Source of the DNA: an uncultured Christensenellaceae bacterium
Lineage (GTDB): Bacteria > Bacillota > Clostridia > Christensenellales > UBA3700
Direction: 5' to 3'
Assembly (NCBI GenBank): GCA_944381315.1
Contig: CALWKR010000071.1
Location: 1-34,944 of the forward strand
Length of the DNA: 34,944 nt
A program made the position numbers and the translations under genes. Positions within the stretch are counted from its first letter, which is position 1. Every line of letters begins with the position of its first letter. A model generated the notes under the pieces. That model ran no database searches and had not been told where the DNA came from. It worked only from the letters and a program-made list of their open reading frames with translations. This document shows positions 9,177 through 17,361 of the stretch, one piece after another.

Positions 9177-9614
9177 ATGAGAGCGATAGTTCAGCGCGTA
9201 AACAGCGCAAGACTCACGGTCGACGACCGCGAGATCTCATCGATAGGCACGGGATACCTCGTGCTTGTCGGCTATAATAACGAGGACGACTCCGCCAAAG
9301 TCGACTACGTCGTCGACAGGATCGTCAAGATGCGGATATTCCGCGATGAAGAGGGCAAACTCAACAAGTCGCTCGCAGACGTGGGCGGCGAAGTCATGTG
9401 CGTCAGCAACTTTACGCTTTACGGCAACCCTGCTACGGGCAGACGCCCCGACTTCTCCAAGTCGGCGCACTACGACGTCGCAAAGCCTATGTACGACCAC
9501 ACGCTGAAGAGGTTTGAAGAAAGATTGGGCAAAGTCGCCGCAGGAGTGTTCGGCGCGCATATGCACATCGACGCGTCCGTGGACGGACCCGTCACGATAA
9601 TAGTGGAGAAATGA
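9177..9614 (+). CDS. dtd: D-aminoacyl-tRNA deacylase
   Basis: Hydrolyses D-amino acids mischarged on tRNA. The length of 145 aa is the family standard. It starts MRAIVQRV and contains GRRPDFSKSA and the Gly-cisPro loop GPVT (137-140). The substrate-pocket motif usually written SQxxLY is SNFTLY here (77-82), and the usual NDGPVT is VDGPVT, so two pocket-flanking residues differ while the chirality-checking Gly-Pro is kept. GGGAGAG precedes ATG 9177. It sits directly after rel, its usual neighbour, and its stop overlaps the next gene (ATGA). Confidence 0.92.
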   Translation: MRAIVQRVNSARLTVDDREISSIGTGYLVLVGYNNEDDSAKVDYVVDRIVKMRIFRDEEGKLNKSLADVGGEVMCVSNFTLYGNPATGRRPDFSKSAHYDVAKPMYDHTLKRFEERLGKVAAGVFGAHMHIDASVDGPVTIIVEK

Positions 9615-10246
9615 TGAACACGGCAAGACTTGTCGTCGGAGAGCTCGGCACCAATTGCTATATCCTCACAGACGAGGAGACCAAGACTGCCGTCGCCGTA
9701 GACCCCGGTGCGGACGGCATCGCGATCGCAGGCGCTCTCGACGCTTCGGGATACAAGCTCAAAGAGATACTTTTGACGCACGGGCACTTCGATCATATCT
9801 GCGGAGTGCATGACTTGCAGCGCGAGACGGGCGCAAAAATTTTTATGCACAGATCGGATATATGTATGATCGACGATCCGGCTCTCAATTTTTCTGCCGA
9901 GTTCGGAATGGATGCGGAGGGAGGTTTTGAGCCCGACGTGATCTTGGAAGGAGGAGAAACTCTCGAGCTGTGTGCGGGGCAGTGCAGAGTCATCCATACG
10001 CCGGGACACAGCGAGGGAGGAGTATGCTTTGACTTCGGCAGAGAATTGCTGTGCGGAGACACGCTGATGCGCGGCAGTTACGGCAGATGCGACGGCTATC
10101 TCGGCTCTTTTGAAAAGCTCAAAAAATCGATAAAAATTTTGTTCGATTTGGAAGGCGACAGGATAGTCTTGCCGGGGCACGGCAGGACGTCGACGCTCGC
10201 CTATGAGAGAGCCAACAATCCTATCCTTTCGGACAGTGCGGAGTGA
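9611..10246 (+). CDS. Metallo-beta-lactamase fold hydrolase (glyoxalase II-like)
   Basis: 211-residue metallohydrolase of the GloB-like group. The metal site is complete: THGHFDH gives His57, His59, Asp61 and His62, with His133 (HTPGHSEG), Asp150 (LLCGDTL) and His190 (VLPGHG). The short length without a C-terminal helical glutathione-binding domain fits the small Firmicutes YqgX-like group rather than true glyoxalase II, so the substrate is unknown. ATG 9611 and 9614 are both possible starts within ATGATGA overlapping the dtd stop. In Clostridia this gene commonly follows dtd and precedes hemZ, as here. Confidence 0.88.
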   Translation: MMNTARLVVGELGTNCYILTDEETKTAVAVDPGADGIAIAGALDASGYKLKEILLTHGHFDHICGVHDLQRETGAKIFMHRSDICMIDDPALNFSAEFGMDAEGGFEPDVILEGGETLELCAGQCRVIHTPGHSEGGVCFDFGRELLCGDTLMRGSYGRCDGYLGSFEKLKKSIKILFDLEGDRIVLPGHGRTSTLAYERANNPILSDSAE

Positions 10247-10248
10247 CA

Positions 10249-11721
10249 ATGATGGATGGCGAAAAATTGAGGATAAAGTTGGTCACAGATTGCGACAAGT
10301 TCGCGACCGAGTTCGAGGACGAGATCAAGCTGTTCCGTCACAAGCTGACTTTGGATCAAGACGGCGCGCCGTTTGAGGTAAAAGTGGACTTCGACGAAGC
10401 GTCTTGTCAAGTTAGCGTGACGGTAAATTGTTCTGAATTAGCAAAAAATTGTTATCAATTAAGTCAAAAAATAGAAGAGACCAGCCATAAAGTGGCTAAA
10501 ATTGCTCAAATCAAGCGGATCGCCAAGGGAGCCGTCTACAAGTTCTTGTCCGACGCTTTTTGCGAGCGCGAGCCCTATGGCTCGCTGACAGGGATTCGCC
10601 CGACCAAGCTCTATCACGAGTTTGTCGCCAAGGGCAAGGACGTCGACGCGCAGATGAGAGCGCTCTATGTGTCCGAAGACAAGCTGTCGCTGATCAAGTC
10701 GATAGTAAAGGCGCAGGAGCCCGTCTATCCGTCCGAGCGCAAAGACGTAGATCTGTTTGTCAATATACCTATATGCACGAGTAGATGCGCATATTGCTCA
10801 TTTATATCAGCAGAGCTTTTTCGAGTCAAGGACATGGTGCCGCGTTATGCTCAGTTGCTCTGCGAGGAGATCGCCGACGCAAAGTCTCTCATCGACGACT
10901 TCGGCTATCGGCTTCGCTGCGTCTACGTCGGAGGCGGCACGCCGACTTCGCTGCCTTACGAACAATTCTCCGACGTGATGAAAGCTCTGTCAAGTTTCGG
11001 CGCCAAAGAATTTACCGTCGAGGCAGGGCGTCCCGATACGATCACGGCTCCGCTGCTCGATGTTATGGACAAAACGGGAGTGACGAGGATCTCCGTCAAC
11101 CCTCAGACTTTTTGCCAAGAGACTCTCGACGCGATAGGGCGCAAGCACACCGTGTCGGACTTCTATGACAAGTTCGCAATGGCGCGCAAATATTCGTTCG
11201 ACGTCAACGTCGACTTGATCGCAATGCTGCCCGGCGAGACGCCCGACGTCTTTGCGCACTCGGTGGACTGTGCGCTCGATCTTAGACCCGAGAATTTGAC
11301 CGTGCACACTCTTGCGCTCAAAAAGGGCTCCGCTCTCAAACTCGGCAACTACGACAACACGTCCGAGAGCGACGCCGCAAAGATGGTCGACTACGCGCGC
11401 TCCGCTTGCACCGGCCAAGGCTATTTGCCGTACTACATGTATCGACAGAAGTACATGAGCGGCAATCTCGAGAACGTCGGCTATTGTCTGCCGTCCAAGC
11501 AGTGCGTCTACAACGTCGACATAATGGAAGAGACGACGTCGATCATCGCTTGCGGCGCAGGCGGCATTTCCAAGTTCGTCGACAGGGAGGCGGGGCGCGT
11601 AGAGCGATGCGCCGATCCCAAGGGGCTCGACGTCTATCTCGCAAGGGGCGAGGACGTGTGGCGCAAGCGCCGCGAGTTCTTCGAAAAATGCGAGCGCGAA
11701 AGAGGCGTCGTGCGCGACTGA
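10249..11721 (+). CDS. hemZ: Coproporphyrinogen III oxidase-like radical SAM protein HemZ
   Basis: Radical SAM enzyme related to oxygen-independent coproporphyrinogen dehydrogenase. The 4Fe-4S motif CTSRCAYC gives Cys176, Cys180 and Cys183, followed by the glycine-rich SAM-binding segment VYVGGGTPTSL. The N-terminal extension with YGSLTGIRPTKLYH is typical of HemZ and absent from HemN and HemW. No other haem genes are near, so a haem role is inferred from the family only. I chose ATG 10249 (490 aa) because GGAG at 10240-10243 lies 5 nt upstream; GTG 10243, overlapping the previous stop, and ATG 10252 are alternatives. Codons around 10429-10490 and 10757-10812 are clearly more AT-rich than the rest of the gene. 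Confidence 0.9.
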   Translation: MMDGEKLRIKLVTDCDKFATEFEDEIKLFRHKLTLDQDGAPFEVKVDFDEASCQVSVTVNCSELAKNCYQLSQKIEETSHKVAKIAQIKRIAKGAVYKFLSDAFCEREPYGSLTGIRPTKLYHEFVAKGKDVDAQMRALYVSEDKLSLIKSIVKAQEPVYPSERKDVDLFVNIPICTSRCAYCSFISAELFRVKDMVPRYAQLLCEEIADAKSLIDDFGYRLRCVYVGGGTPTSLPYEQFSDVMKALSSFGAKEFTVEAGRPDTITAPLLDVMDKTGVTRISVNPQTFCQETLDAIGRKHTVSDFYDKFAMARKYSFDVNVDLIAMLPGETPDVFAHSVDCALDLRPENLTVHTLALKKGSALKLGNYDNTSESDAAKMVDYARSACTGQGYLPYYMYRQKYMSGNLENVGYCLPSKQCVYNVDIMEETTSIIACGAGGISKFVDREAGRVERCADPKGLDVYLARGEDVWRKRREFFEKCERERGVVRD

Positions 11722-11773
11722 ATATTGATATTTGTTTCCGCGCAAATAAATTGAAAATTGCGCCGCAAATCGT

Positions 11774-11802
11774 TTGCAAAAAGGGCGGCGAAGTGATAAT
11801 AT
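11774..11802 (+). promoter_or_regulatory. Probable rpsO promoter
   Basis: TTGCAA at 11774-11779, 17-bp spacer, TAATAT at 11797-11802, in the 169-bp gap after hemZ; GATAAT at 11795-11800 is an overlapping -10 candidate. The inverted repeat GCAAA-TCG-TTTGC (11765-11777) overlaps the -35 box. Expected start near 11809 leaves a leader of about 80 nt before rpsO, long for this window. Confidence 0.55.
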
Positions 11803-11890
11803 ATAAAAGTACCGCGGCTCGGACGCACGAATCTCCGACGGCGATCTGAGACGACGGCGCACTATTTTTCCAAAGACAGGAGGCAAAACA

Positions 11891-12157
11891 ATGGAAAAAA
11901 ATCTCACCAAAGAGCAGATCATCGCTCAATACGCACAGCACGAAGGCGACACCGGTTCGCCCGAAGTTCAGATCGCTTTGCTGACCGCAAGGATCGAAAA
12001 ACTCAACGAGCACTTTGCCGTTCACAAGAAGGACTTCCACAGCATGAGAGGCCTCAAACAAATGGTCGGCAAGAGACGCAATCTTCTCAACTATCTCAAA
12101 GAGAACGACATCGAGCGCTATCGCTCCCTGATCGCAAGACTTGGTTTGAGGAAGTAA
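11891..12157 (+). CDS. rpsO: 30S ribosomal protein S15
   Basis: Primary 16S rRNA-binding protein of the platform. The 88 residues match the family length exactly, with [35 protein letters not shown] and the KRRNLLNYL segment. ATG 11891 is preceded by a strong AGGAGG (about 11879-11884). Followed by its own terminator and then pnp, the near-universal rpsO-pnp pairing. Confidence 0.98.
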   Translation: MEKNLTKEQIIAQYAQHEGDTGSPEVQIALLTARIEKLNEHFAVHKKDFHSMRGLKQMVGKRRNLLNYLKENDIERYRSLIARLGLRK

Positions 12158-12164
12158 GACAATC

Positions 12165-12196
12165 GGGTTGTCGCGAATGCGCAACCCCTTTTTTTT
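12165..12196 (+). terminator. Intrinsic terminator between rpsO and pnp
   Basis: GGGTTG (12165-12170) pairs with CAACCC (12182-12187), with an inner CGC/GCG pair and a short loop, followed by eight T (12189-12196). No good separate promoter is visible between it and pnp, so pnp may depend on readthrough. A second small hairpin, GCGGC-GCGA-GCCGC, lies at 12201-12214 in the pnp leader. Confidence 0.85.
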
Positions 12197-12268
12197 GGAA
12201 GCGGCGCGAGCCGCGCTCATCGAGACAACAAAAACGGTATATACAAAAGTACTAATTGGAGGTTAGTA

Positions 12269-14347
12269 ATGGAAAGAAAGATTTTTTCCACAGTCATCGG
12301 CGGAAGAGAAGTGACCGTTGAGACCGGCGCGTATTGCGAACAGGCCAACGGAAGCTGCCTTGTCAGATGCGGCGACACCGCCGTTATGGTCAACGCGACC
12401 ATGGCAAAGGCTCCGCGCGAGGGCATCGACTTTTTCCCACTCGGAGTGGACTTTGAAGAGAAGATGTACTCCGTAGGCAAGATTCCCGGAGGTTTCAAAA
12501 AGCGCGAGGGCAGACCCAGCGACAAGGCCATCTTGACTTCGAGACTCATCGACAGGCCGCTGCGTCCGCTGTTCCCCAAGGGCGTCTACAACGATGTCGC
12601 AGTCGTTGCGACCTGCCTTTCGGTCGACACCGACATTCCGCCCGAAGTCTATGCGATGATCGGCAGCTCTGTCGCTCTGACCATTTCCGACATCCCGTTC
12701 GCGGGACCGACGGGCTCCGTCGTGGTCGGCTATGTCGACGGTCAATATGTCATCAACCCCGACAGCGCGCAGCGTGACAAGAGCAAGCTGCACCTGTCTT
12801 TGAGCGGCACCAAGGACGCCATCCTCATGGTCGAGGCAGGCGCCAACGAAGTCACCGAAGAAGAGATGATCGGCGCGATCTTGTTCGGCCACGAAGAGAT
12901 CAAGAAGATCGTCGCTTTCATCGAGGACATCCAAAAGCAGATCGGCAAAGAGAAGATCGTTCCCGATCTCTATCATCCCGCCGCAGAAGTCGAAGAGGCG
13001 GTCAAAGAATATGCGGACAAGAAGATGGACGCAGTCCTCGACCACTTCAACAGACAGGAGAGAGAGAAGGCTGAAGAAGAGCTCGACGAGGATGTCTGTT
13101 CTCACTTTGCGGAGACTTTCCCCGACGGCAAGAAGGACATCGGCGAAGTGCTCTATGCGATGAAGAAGCAAAAGGTCAGAGCCAAGATCCTCGATCACGG
13201 CGTCAGACCCGACGGCAGAAAGCTGACCGAGATCAGACCCATTTGGTGCGAAGTCGGCATCCTTGCCAGAGTCCACGGCAGCGGCGTGTTCACCAGAGGA
13301 CAGACCCAGGTGCTCACTTGCTGCACGCTCGGCAGCATCTCCGAAGTCCAAAAGCTTGACGGACTTGACGACGAAGTCTGCAAGAGATACATCCATCACT
13401 ACAACTTCCCGCCGTACAGCGTCGGCGAGGCGAAGCCGATGAAGAGCCCCGGCAGAAGAGAGATCGGCCACGGCGCTCTCGCAGAGAGAGCTCTCGAGCC
13501 CATGCTCCCGTCCGAGGACAGCTTCCCGTATGCGATCCGCACGGTCAGCGAAGTTTTGTCCAGCAACGGCAGCACTTCTCAGGCGTCCGTCTGCGGCTCC
13601 ACGCTCGCTCTTATGGACGCAGGCGTGCCGATCAAGCGCCCCGTCGCAGGCGTTGCTATGGGCTTGATCAGCAACGAGGACAAGTCCAAGATCTCCGTCC
13701 TCACCGACATCCAGGGACTTGAAGACTTCCTCGGCGATATGGACTTCAAGGTCGCAGGTACGACCGAAGGCATCACCGCCATCCAGATGGACATCAAGAT
13801 CAAGGGCATCAACGAAGAGATCCTGCGCAAGGCGCTCGCTCAGGCGAGAGAGGGCAGACTCGAGATCTTGGGCAAGATGCTTGCCGTACTCCCGGCTCCG
13901 AGAGCGCACCTGTCCAAGTATGCGCCCAAGATCGTCACCTTCCAGATCCATCCCGACAAGATCAGGGACGTCATCGGCAGCGGCGGCAAGACCATCAACA
14001 AGATCATCGACGAGACCGGCGTCAAGATCGACATCAACGACTTCGGCGACGTCTATGTCGCAAGCGCCAACGAGGATATGATCGCCAAGGCGCGCAAGAT
14101 GATCGAGTTGATCGCCAAGGATCCCGAGATCGGCTCCGAGCTCGAAGGCACTGTCGTGCGTACTACCAGCTTCGGCGCGTTCGTCGAGATCGCTCCCGGC
14201 AAGGACGGCATGATCCACATCTCGCGTCTTGACAAGAAGAGGGTGGAGAAGGTCGAAGACGTCGTCAACATCGGCGACAAGGTGCTCGTCAAAGTCTTTG
14301 ACATCACCGACAAGGGCATCGCTCTCAGCCTCATCAAGAAGCTGTAA
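12269..14347 (+). CDS. pnp: Polyribonucleotide nucleotidyltransferase (PNPase)
   Basis: Phosphorolytic 3'-5' exoribonuclease of mRNA turnover. The 692 residues show two RNase PH-like cores (first starting with the conserved [10 protein letters not shown]; second with the RPDGRK and FTRGQTQ motifs), the linking helical domain, a KH domain around 555-610 with [11 protein letters not shown], and an S1 domain from about 622 ([15 protein letters not shown]) to the C-terminus; there is no tail after S1. GGAGG lies just before ATG 12269. A small leader hairpin at 12201-12214 could matter for the autoregulation known in other PNPases, but that is speculation. Confidence 0.97.
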   Translation: MERKIFSTVIGGREVTVETGAYCEQANGSCLVRCGDTAVMVNATMAKAPREGIDFFPLGVDFEEKMYSVGKIPGGFKKREGRPSDKAILTSRLIDRPLRPLFPKGVYNDVAVVATCLSVDTDIPPEVYAMIGSSVALTISDIPFAGPTGSVVVGYVDGQYVINPDSAQRDKSKLHLSLSGTKDAILMVEAGANEVTEEEMIGAILFGHEEIKKIVAFIEDIQKQIGKEKIVPDLYHPAAEVEEAVKEYADKKMDAVLDHFNRQEREKAEEELDEDVCSHFAETFPDGKKDIGEVLYAMKKQKVRAKILDHGVRPDGRKLTEIRPIWCEVGILARVHGSGVFTRGQTQVLTCCTLGSISEVQKLDGLDDEVCKRYIHHYNFPPYSVGEAKPMKSPGRREIGHGALAERALEPMLPSEDSFPYAIRTVSEVLSSNGSTSQASVCGSTLALMDAGVPIKRPVAGVAMGLISNEDKSKISVLTDIQGLEDFLGDMDFKVAGTTEGITAIQMDIKIKGINEEILRKALAQAREGRLEILGKMLAVLPAPRAHLSKYAPKIVTFQIHPDKIRDVIGSGGKTINKIIDETGVKIDINDFGDVYVASANEDMIAKARKMIELIAKDPEIGSELEGTVVRTTSFGAFVEIAPGKDGMIHISRLDKKRVEKVEDVVNIGDKVLVKVFDITDKGIALSLIKKL

Positions 14348-14359
14348 CTCAAAAGTCGA

Positions 14360-14394
14360 CGCGGCATTCGTCCGGAATGCCGCGTATTTTTTTT
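14360..14394 (+). terminator. Intrinsic terminator of pnp
   Basis: Perfect 10-bp stem CGCGGCATTC (14360-14369) and GAATGCCGCG (14375-14384), 5-nt loop, then TATTTTTTTT. Located between convergent pnp and the deacetylase-like gene. On the minus strand the hairpin is followed only by a weak T-stretch, so it mainly serves pnp. Confidence 0.92.
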
Positions 14395-14423
14395 GCAATT
14401 TTTTTGCGCCTGTGTCGATCGGG

Positions 14424-15140
14424 CTATCCTGCGAGCAGTTCCGACACCGTGACCGCGCTCAGTCCGAGCTCGCTCACTTTGGTCAAGATGCGGGGCAGTG
14501 CCTCCGTCGTCTTTGCCGTGGGATGGGCGAGGATGAGTTCTCCCTGCGACAGCGACCTCGTCGCGCGAGCAAAAATCGTCGCCGCGTCTTGATCGCGCCA
14601 ATCTATCGTGTCGCGGCTCCACATGATCACCCTCATCCCGAGATCTTTGCACGTCTTGACCGTCGTGTCGTCCCAGCTGCCAGACGGCGGAGCGAACAGC
14701 GTCGGGGCAGTGCCGGTGATCGCCTCGACGAGCGAGTTGAGCGGAGTTATCTCGGCGAGGTTTTGGGTCTCGGTCATCCCTTTGTGATCTTTGTGGAAGT
14801 AACCGTGATTGCCTATCTCGTGGCCCGCGTCCGCGATCGCCTTGACGAGCTCGTTGTTGTCGTCCGCCCAGCATCCGCCGACGAAGAAGGTGCATTTGGC
14901 GCCGTAGACGTCGAGGACGCGCAGGATCTCGGGCAGATATTCGCTGCCTTGATAGACGTTGAACATCAGCGCGATCTTTCCTTCGGTCTCGGTAATGAAG
15001 ACGGGATCGTCGCTTGCGGACACCGCGTTTTGATCGCTCGGCGCGGTGAAGGCGAAAGCTCCCAGCGACACGAGCATCGCGAGGATGAGCACGTTTGCGG
15101 CGGCTGCCGCGATCTTGGTTTTGGGCAACTTCTTTGTCAT
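14424..15140 (-). CDS. Polysaccharide deacetylase-like protein (YlxY-type), probably catalytically altered
   Basis: Membrane-anchored NodB-fold protein, 238 aa, with an N-terminal anchor or signal at about 9-32. Core motifs: the first motif, usually TFDxxWG or TFDDG, reads MFNVYQG, so the catalytic Asp is Asn61; the zinc-binding His-x3-His is kept (NHGYFH, His112 and His116); then APPSGSWDD (150-158), DTIDW (177-181) and LAHPT (204-208). Cell-wall deacetylase activity is therefore doubtful and the protein may bind rather than modify glycan. I chose ATG 15140 because GGTGAG precedes it and a signal anchor begins there; a longer frame to 15362 has no such support. It lies between pnp and mlpA as ylxY does in Bacillus, but inverted. 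Confidence 0.82.
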   Translation of the reverse strand: MTKKLPKTKIAAAAANVLILAMLVSLGAFAFTAPSDQNAVSASDDPVFITETEGKIALMFNVYQGSEYLPEILRVLDVYGAKCTFFVGGCWADDNNELVKAIADAGHEIGNHGYFHKDHKGMTETQNLAEITPLNSLVEAITGTAPTLFAPPSGSWDDTTVKTCKDLGMRVIMWSRDTIDWRDQDAATIFARATRSLSQGELILAHPTAKTTEALPRILTKVSELGLSAVTVSELLAG

Positions 15141-15308
15141 GATCTCACCGATACAGATTATTCGCGCGGACGCGAGGATATGCGGCGGCATGCCGCGCGC
15201 AGCCCAAGCGCCGAGAGCCGTGCAGAGTGCGTATGGCGTCAAGCGCGCGTTCGGAAAACTTGTGCCGAGCCTTGCGCCGAGCGCGAAACAAAACGACGCG
15301 CGGAAAAC

Positions 15309-15337
15309 TTTACTTTTCGCACACAATAAACTATAAT
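15309..15337 (+). promoter_or_regulatory. Promoter for the M16 protease gene
   Basis: TTTACT at 15309-15314, 17-bp spacer, perfect TATAAT at 15332-15337. Expected start near 15344 leaves a leader of only about 9 nt, beginning at the GAGGTG Shine-Dalgarno sequence (15344-15349). The divergent 212-bp gap (15141-15352) shows no equally clear promoter for the minus-strand deacetylase-like gene; it does contain a perfect 12-bp palindrome, GCGGCATGCCGC, at 15185-15196. Confidence 0.72.
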
Positions 15338-15352
15338 TTAAAAGAGGTGAAT

Positions 15353-16618
15353 ATGCAGACAAAACTCTTTACATTCGGCGACGGGCTCAGACTCGTGCAT
15401 GCGCGCATGGACGGCGTCAGATCTGTCGCGATCGGCATTTTGACGGGCGCCGGCAGCGGAAACGAGACCGCGCTCAACAACGGTATCTCCCACTTCATCG
15501 AGCACATGTACTTCAAGGGCACTTCGACGCGCTCTTCGTATGACATAGTCAAAGAAGTGGACGCGCTCGGCGCGCAGATCAACGCCTACACGACCAAGCA
15601 GGCGACTTGCTTCTATACGATCGGCGTGGACGAGGACAGCGAAAAGTGCGCGGCGATCCTCTCGGACATTTTGTTCGATTCCGCCTTCGATCCCCAAGAG
15701 ATGGAGCGAGAGAAGAAGGTCGTGCTCGAAGAGATCTCGATGAGCGAGGACGACTATGCGGACGTCTGCTCGGACATGGCGGCGGAGCAATACTTCGGAC
15801 CCAATGCGCTCGGGATGCCCATCCTCGGCACGCGCGACAACGTGCGCAAGTTCACGCGCGACGACATAAAGAGCTATATCGCCGCCAACTACAAGGTGGA
15901 TTCCACGGTCGTCGCGATAGCGGGCAACATCGACGAAGACCGCGCCTGCAAGCTCGTCGAAAAATATTTCGCGGGCAGATGGAGCGGCGGCAAGCGCGAT
16001 TGGCGCGACAAGCCGCACGCCGCAGTCTCGGCTCAAAAATATCTGTTCAAAGACATCGAGCAGTCGCACATCATAGCGACTTTCCCGTCCGTGCCGTACA
16101 ACAGCGCCGACGATCTGTCCGTGATGGTGCTCAACACCATTCTCGGCGGAGGCATGTCGAGCAGGCTCTTCTTCGAGATCCGCGAAAAGCTCGGGCTCGC
16201 ATACAGCGTCTATTCCTATCCCGGCACCTATGTTAACAACGGCACGCTGAACATCTATATCGGCACCAATCGCGATTCCGTCGCCAAGGCAGCCGACGTC
16301 GCCGCGGAGGTGGTCGCGGACATCCGCAAGCACGGCTTGACCAAGGAGGAATTCGCGCGCGGAGTGCAGCAGCTGCGCGGCGCCTATGTGCTCGGACAGG
16401 AGAGCAGCGGCGCGCTGATGCGTCTGCTCGCCAAGCACGCGCTTTTTGCCGACGAAGTGTTCGACTTCGGGCGCAGGATAGACGCGATCTCGGCGCTCGA
16501 CTATGACGCCGCGAGCCGCGCGATAGAGAGCGAGCTCGATCTGTCCAAGACCTGCGTGTCGTATGTGGGCAGAGAGGTGGATCAAGATCTGCTGCCGCGA
16601 TTCGTTTCGCGCGCGTGA
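15353..16618 (+). CDS. mlpA: M16 family zinc protease (MlpA/YmxG-like, processing-peptidase type)
   Basis: 421-residue insulinase-fold peptidase. The inverted zinc motif HFIEH (His47, Glu50, His51) is intact, and the third ligand is a Glu in KVVLEEISM (about 125). The second, inactive half contains the usual Arg/Tyr substrate-binding region (GGGMSSRLFFEIREKLGLAY). Length and position after pnp match Bacillus mlpA, a mitochondrial-processing-peptidase homolog. The start is ATG 15353 behind GAGGTG; the longer frame beginning at 15227 crosses the promoter and is rejected. The next gene follows 7 nt after the stop, so the two are probably cotranscribed. Confidence 0.92.
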   Translation: MQTKLFTFGDGLRLVHARMDGVRSVAIGILTGAGSGNETALNNGISHFIEHMYFKGTSTRSSYDIVKEVDALGAQINAYTTKQATCFYTIGVDEDSEKCAAILSDILFDSAFDPQEMEREKKVVLEEISMSEDDYADVCSDMAAEQYFGPNALGMPILGTRDNVRKFTRDDIKSYIAANYKVDSTVVAIAGNIDEDRACKLVEKYFAGRWSGGKRDWRDKPHAAVSAQKYLFKDIEQSHIIATFPSVPYNSADDLSVMVLNTILGGGMSSRLFFEIREKLGLAYSVYSYPGTYVNNGTLNIYIGTNRDSVAKAADVAAEVVADIRKHGLTKEEFARGVQQLRGAYVLGQESSGALMRLLAKHALFADEVFDFGRRIDAISALDYDAASRAIESELDLSKTCVSYVGREVDQDLLPRFVSRA

Positions 16619-16625
16619 GGGAGAT

Positions 16626-17042
16626 ATGGACGAACAAAAGCTGAAAGAGATCATAGGCGGCGACGGCGATATGCTGGACAAGATCTTTGCGCTTCAAGCG
16701 CAGCTCGACGCCGACATTGCAGAGCGCAGAGGATTGACTGCGCAGAGCGACGCCGACAAGGGGGAGTGGATACAGCGCAAGACGCTCGCTATGCTCTCCG
16801 AGCTCGCCGAGCTGATCGACGAAGTCAACTTCAAGTGGTGGAAGAATCCGCGTCCGATCGACGACGACAGAGTCAAGTCGGAGCTGGTCGACATCCTGCA
16901 CTTCTTTGTCAGCATGTGCTTGACCGCAGGGATGGACGCCGAGGAGCTCTATCGCCGCTATCTGGACAAGAACAAGGAGAATTTCGACCGTCAATACGGC
17001 AAGAGCGCCAAGAAGGGCTACGACATAAAAGATCGCGGCTGA
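16626..17042 (+). CDS. dUTP diphosphatase, dimeric all-alpha type (MazG-like superfamily)
   Basis: Removes dUTP and so prevents uracil incorporation into DNA. The 138-residue helical protein has the signature ExxE...ExxD: Glu59 and Glu62 in LSELAELIDEVNFKWWKNP, then Glu86 and Asp89 in SELVDILHFFVSMC. The FKWWKNP segment is characteristic of the dUTPase_2 family of Clostridia and some phages; house-cleaning of other NTPs cannot be excluded. ATG 16626 follows GAGGGAGAT. It is the second gene of the unit starting at the promoter 15309-15337. Confidence 0.85.
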   Translation: MDEQKLKEIIGGDGDMLDKIFALQAQLDADIAERRGLTAQSDADKGEWIQRKTLAMLSELAELIDEVNFKWWKNPRPIDDDRVKSELVDILHFFVSMCLTAGMDAEELYRRYLDKNKENFDRQYGKSAKKGYDIKDRG

Positions 17043-17109
17043 GTATTTTTTGCGCAAAGACGACAATAATCGAGACAGCGGCCTGTTACATAAAACAAGG
17101 AGGTAAAGT

Positions 17110-17259
17110 ATGTCGAGAGTTTGTCAGTACAAGACGGGCGAAAGACCGGGCAAGGGCAGTTATACCTGCTGCAATTGCGGCTTCAATCTCAAATTGAGCG
17201 CAGACGACAAGATGCCGCCGTGCCCCAATTGCAACAACACGACTTTCACGAGGGCTTGA
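17110..17259 (+). CDS. Small zinc-ribbon protein
   Basis: 49-residue protein. It starts MSRVCQYKTGERPGKGSYTC and carries two Cys pairs, CCNC (about 20-23, with Cys20 or Cys21 and Cys23 usable) and CPNC (39-42), the pattern of a zinc ribbon. A very strong AAGGAGG lies 8 nt before ATG 17110, and a strong terminator starts 13 nt after the stop, so it is a real expressed gene. Small clostridial zinc-ribbon proteins with the same KTGExPGxGxYxC opening are known to me, but their function is not. No confident promoter is visible in 17043-17109; it may be read from the M16/dUTPase unit. Confidence 0.82.
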   Translation: MSRVCQYKTGERPGKGSYTCCNCGFNLKLSADDKMPPCPNCNNTTFTRA

Positions 17260-17271
17260 CCCGAAGTCGGG

Positions 17272-17296
17272 GAGACGCGAGAGCGTCTCTTTTTTT
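17272..17296 (+). terminator. Intrinsic terminator after the zinc-ribbon gene
   Basis: GAGACGC (17272-17278), GNRA-type loop GAGA, GCGTCTC (17283-17289), then seven T (17290-17296). Perfect 7-bp stem. Confidence 0.9.
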
Positions 17297-17315
17297 GTCA
17301 TTTTGCGCAAAACGA

Positions 17316-17345
17316 TTGCGCGGCGGCGGCTCGCGATGTTATCAT
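17316..17345 (+). promoter_or_regulatory. Probable promoter for the membrane protein at 17362
   Basis: TTGCGC at 17316-17321, 18-bp GC-rich spacer, TATCAT at 17340-17345. Expected start near 17352 leaves a leader of about 10 nt with the GGAGGA Shine-Dalgarno sequence. The same TTGCGC and TATCAT boxes occur before the acetyltransferase gene at 19651. Confidence 0.55.
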
Positions 17346-17361
17346 AACGTCGGAGGAAGTT

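Noticed and set aside
12201..12214. Small hairpin in the pnp leader as a PNPase autoregulation element
   Set aside because: A 5-bp stem with a GCGA loop is too small to support a claim; noted only in the terminator entry.
15185..15196. Perfect 12-bp palindrome GCGGCATGCCGC in the divergent gap
   Set aside because: Short GC palindromes are expected by chance in this composition; it is not placed over a recognised promoter box. Only a conserved copy in relatives would revive it.
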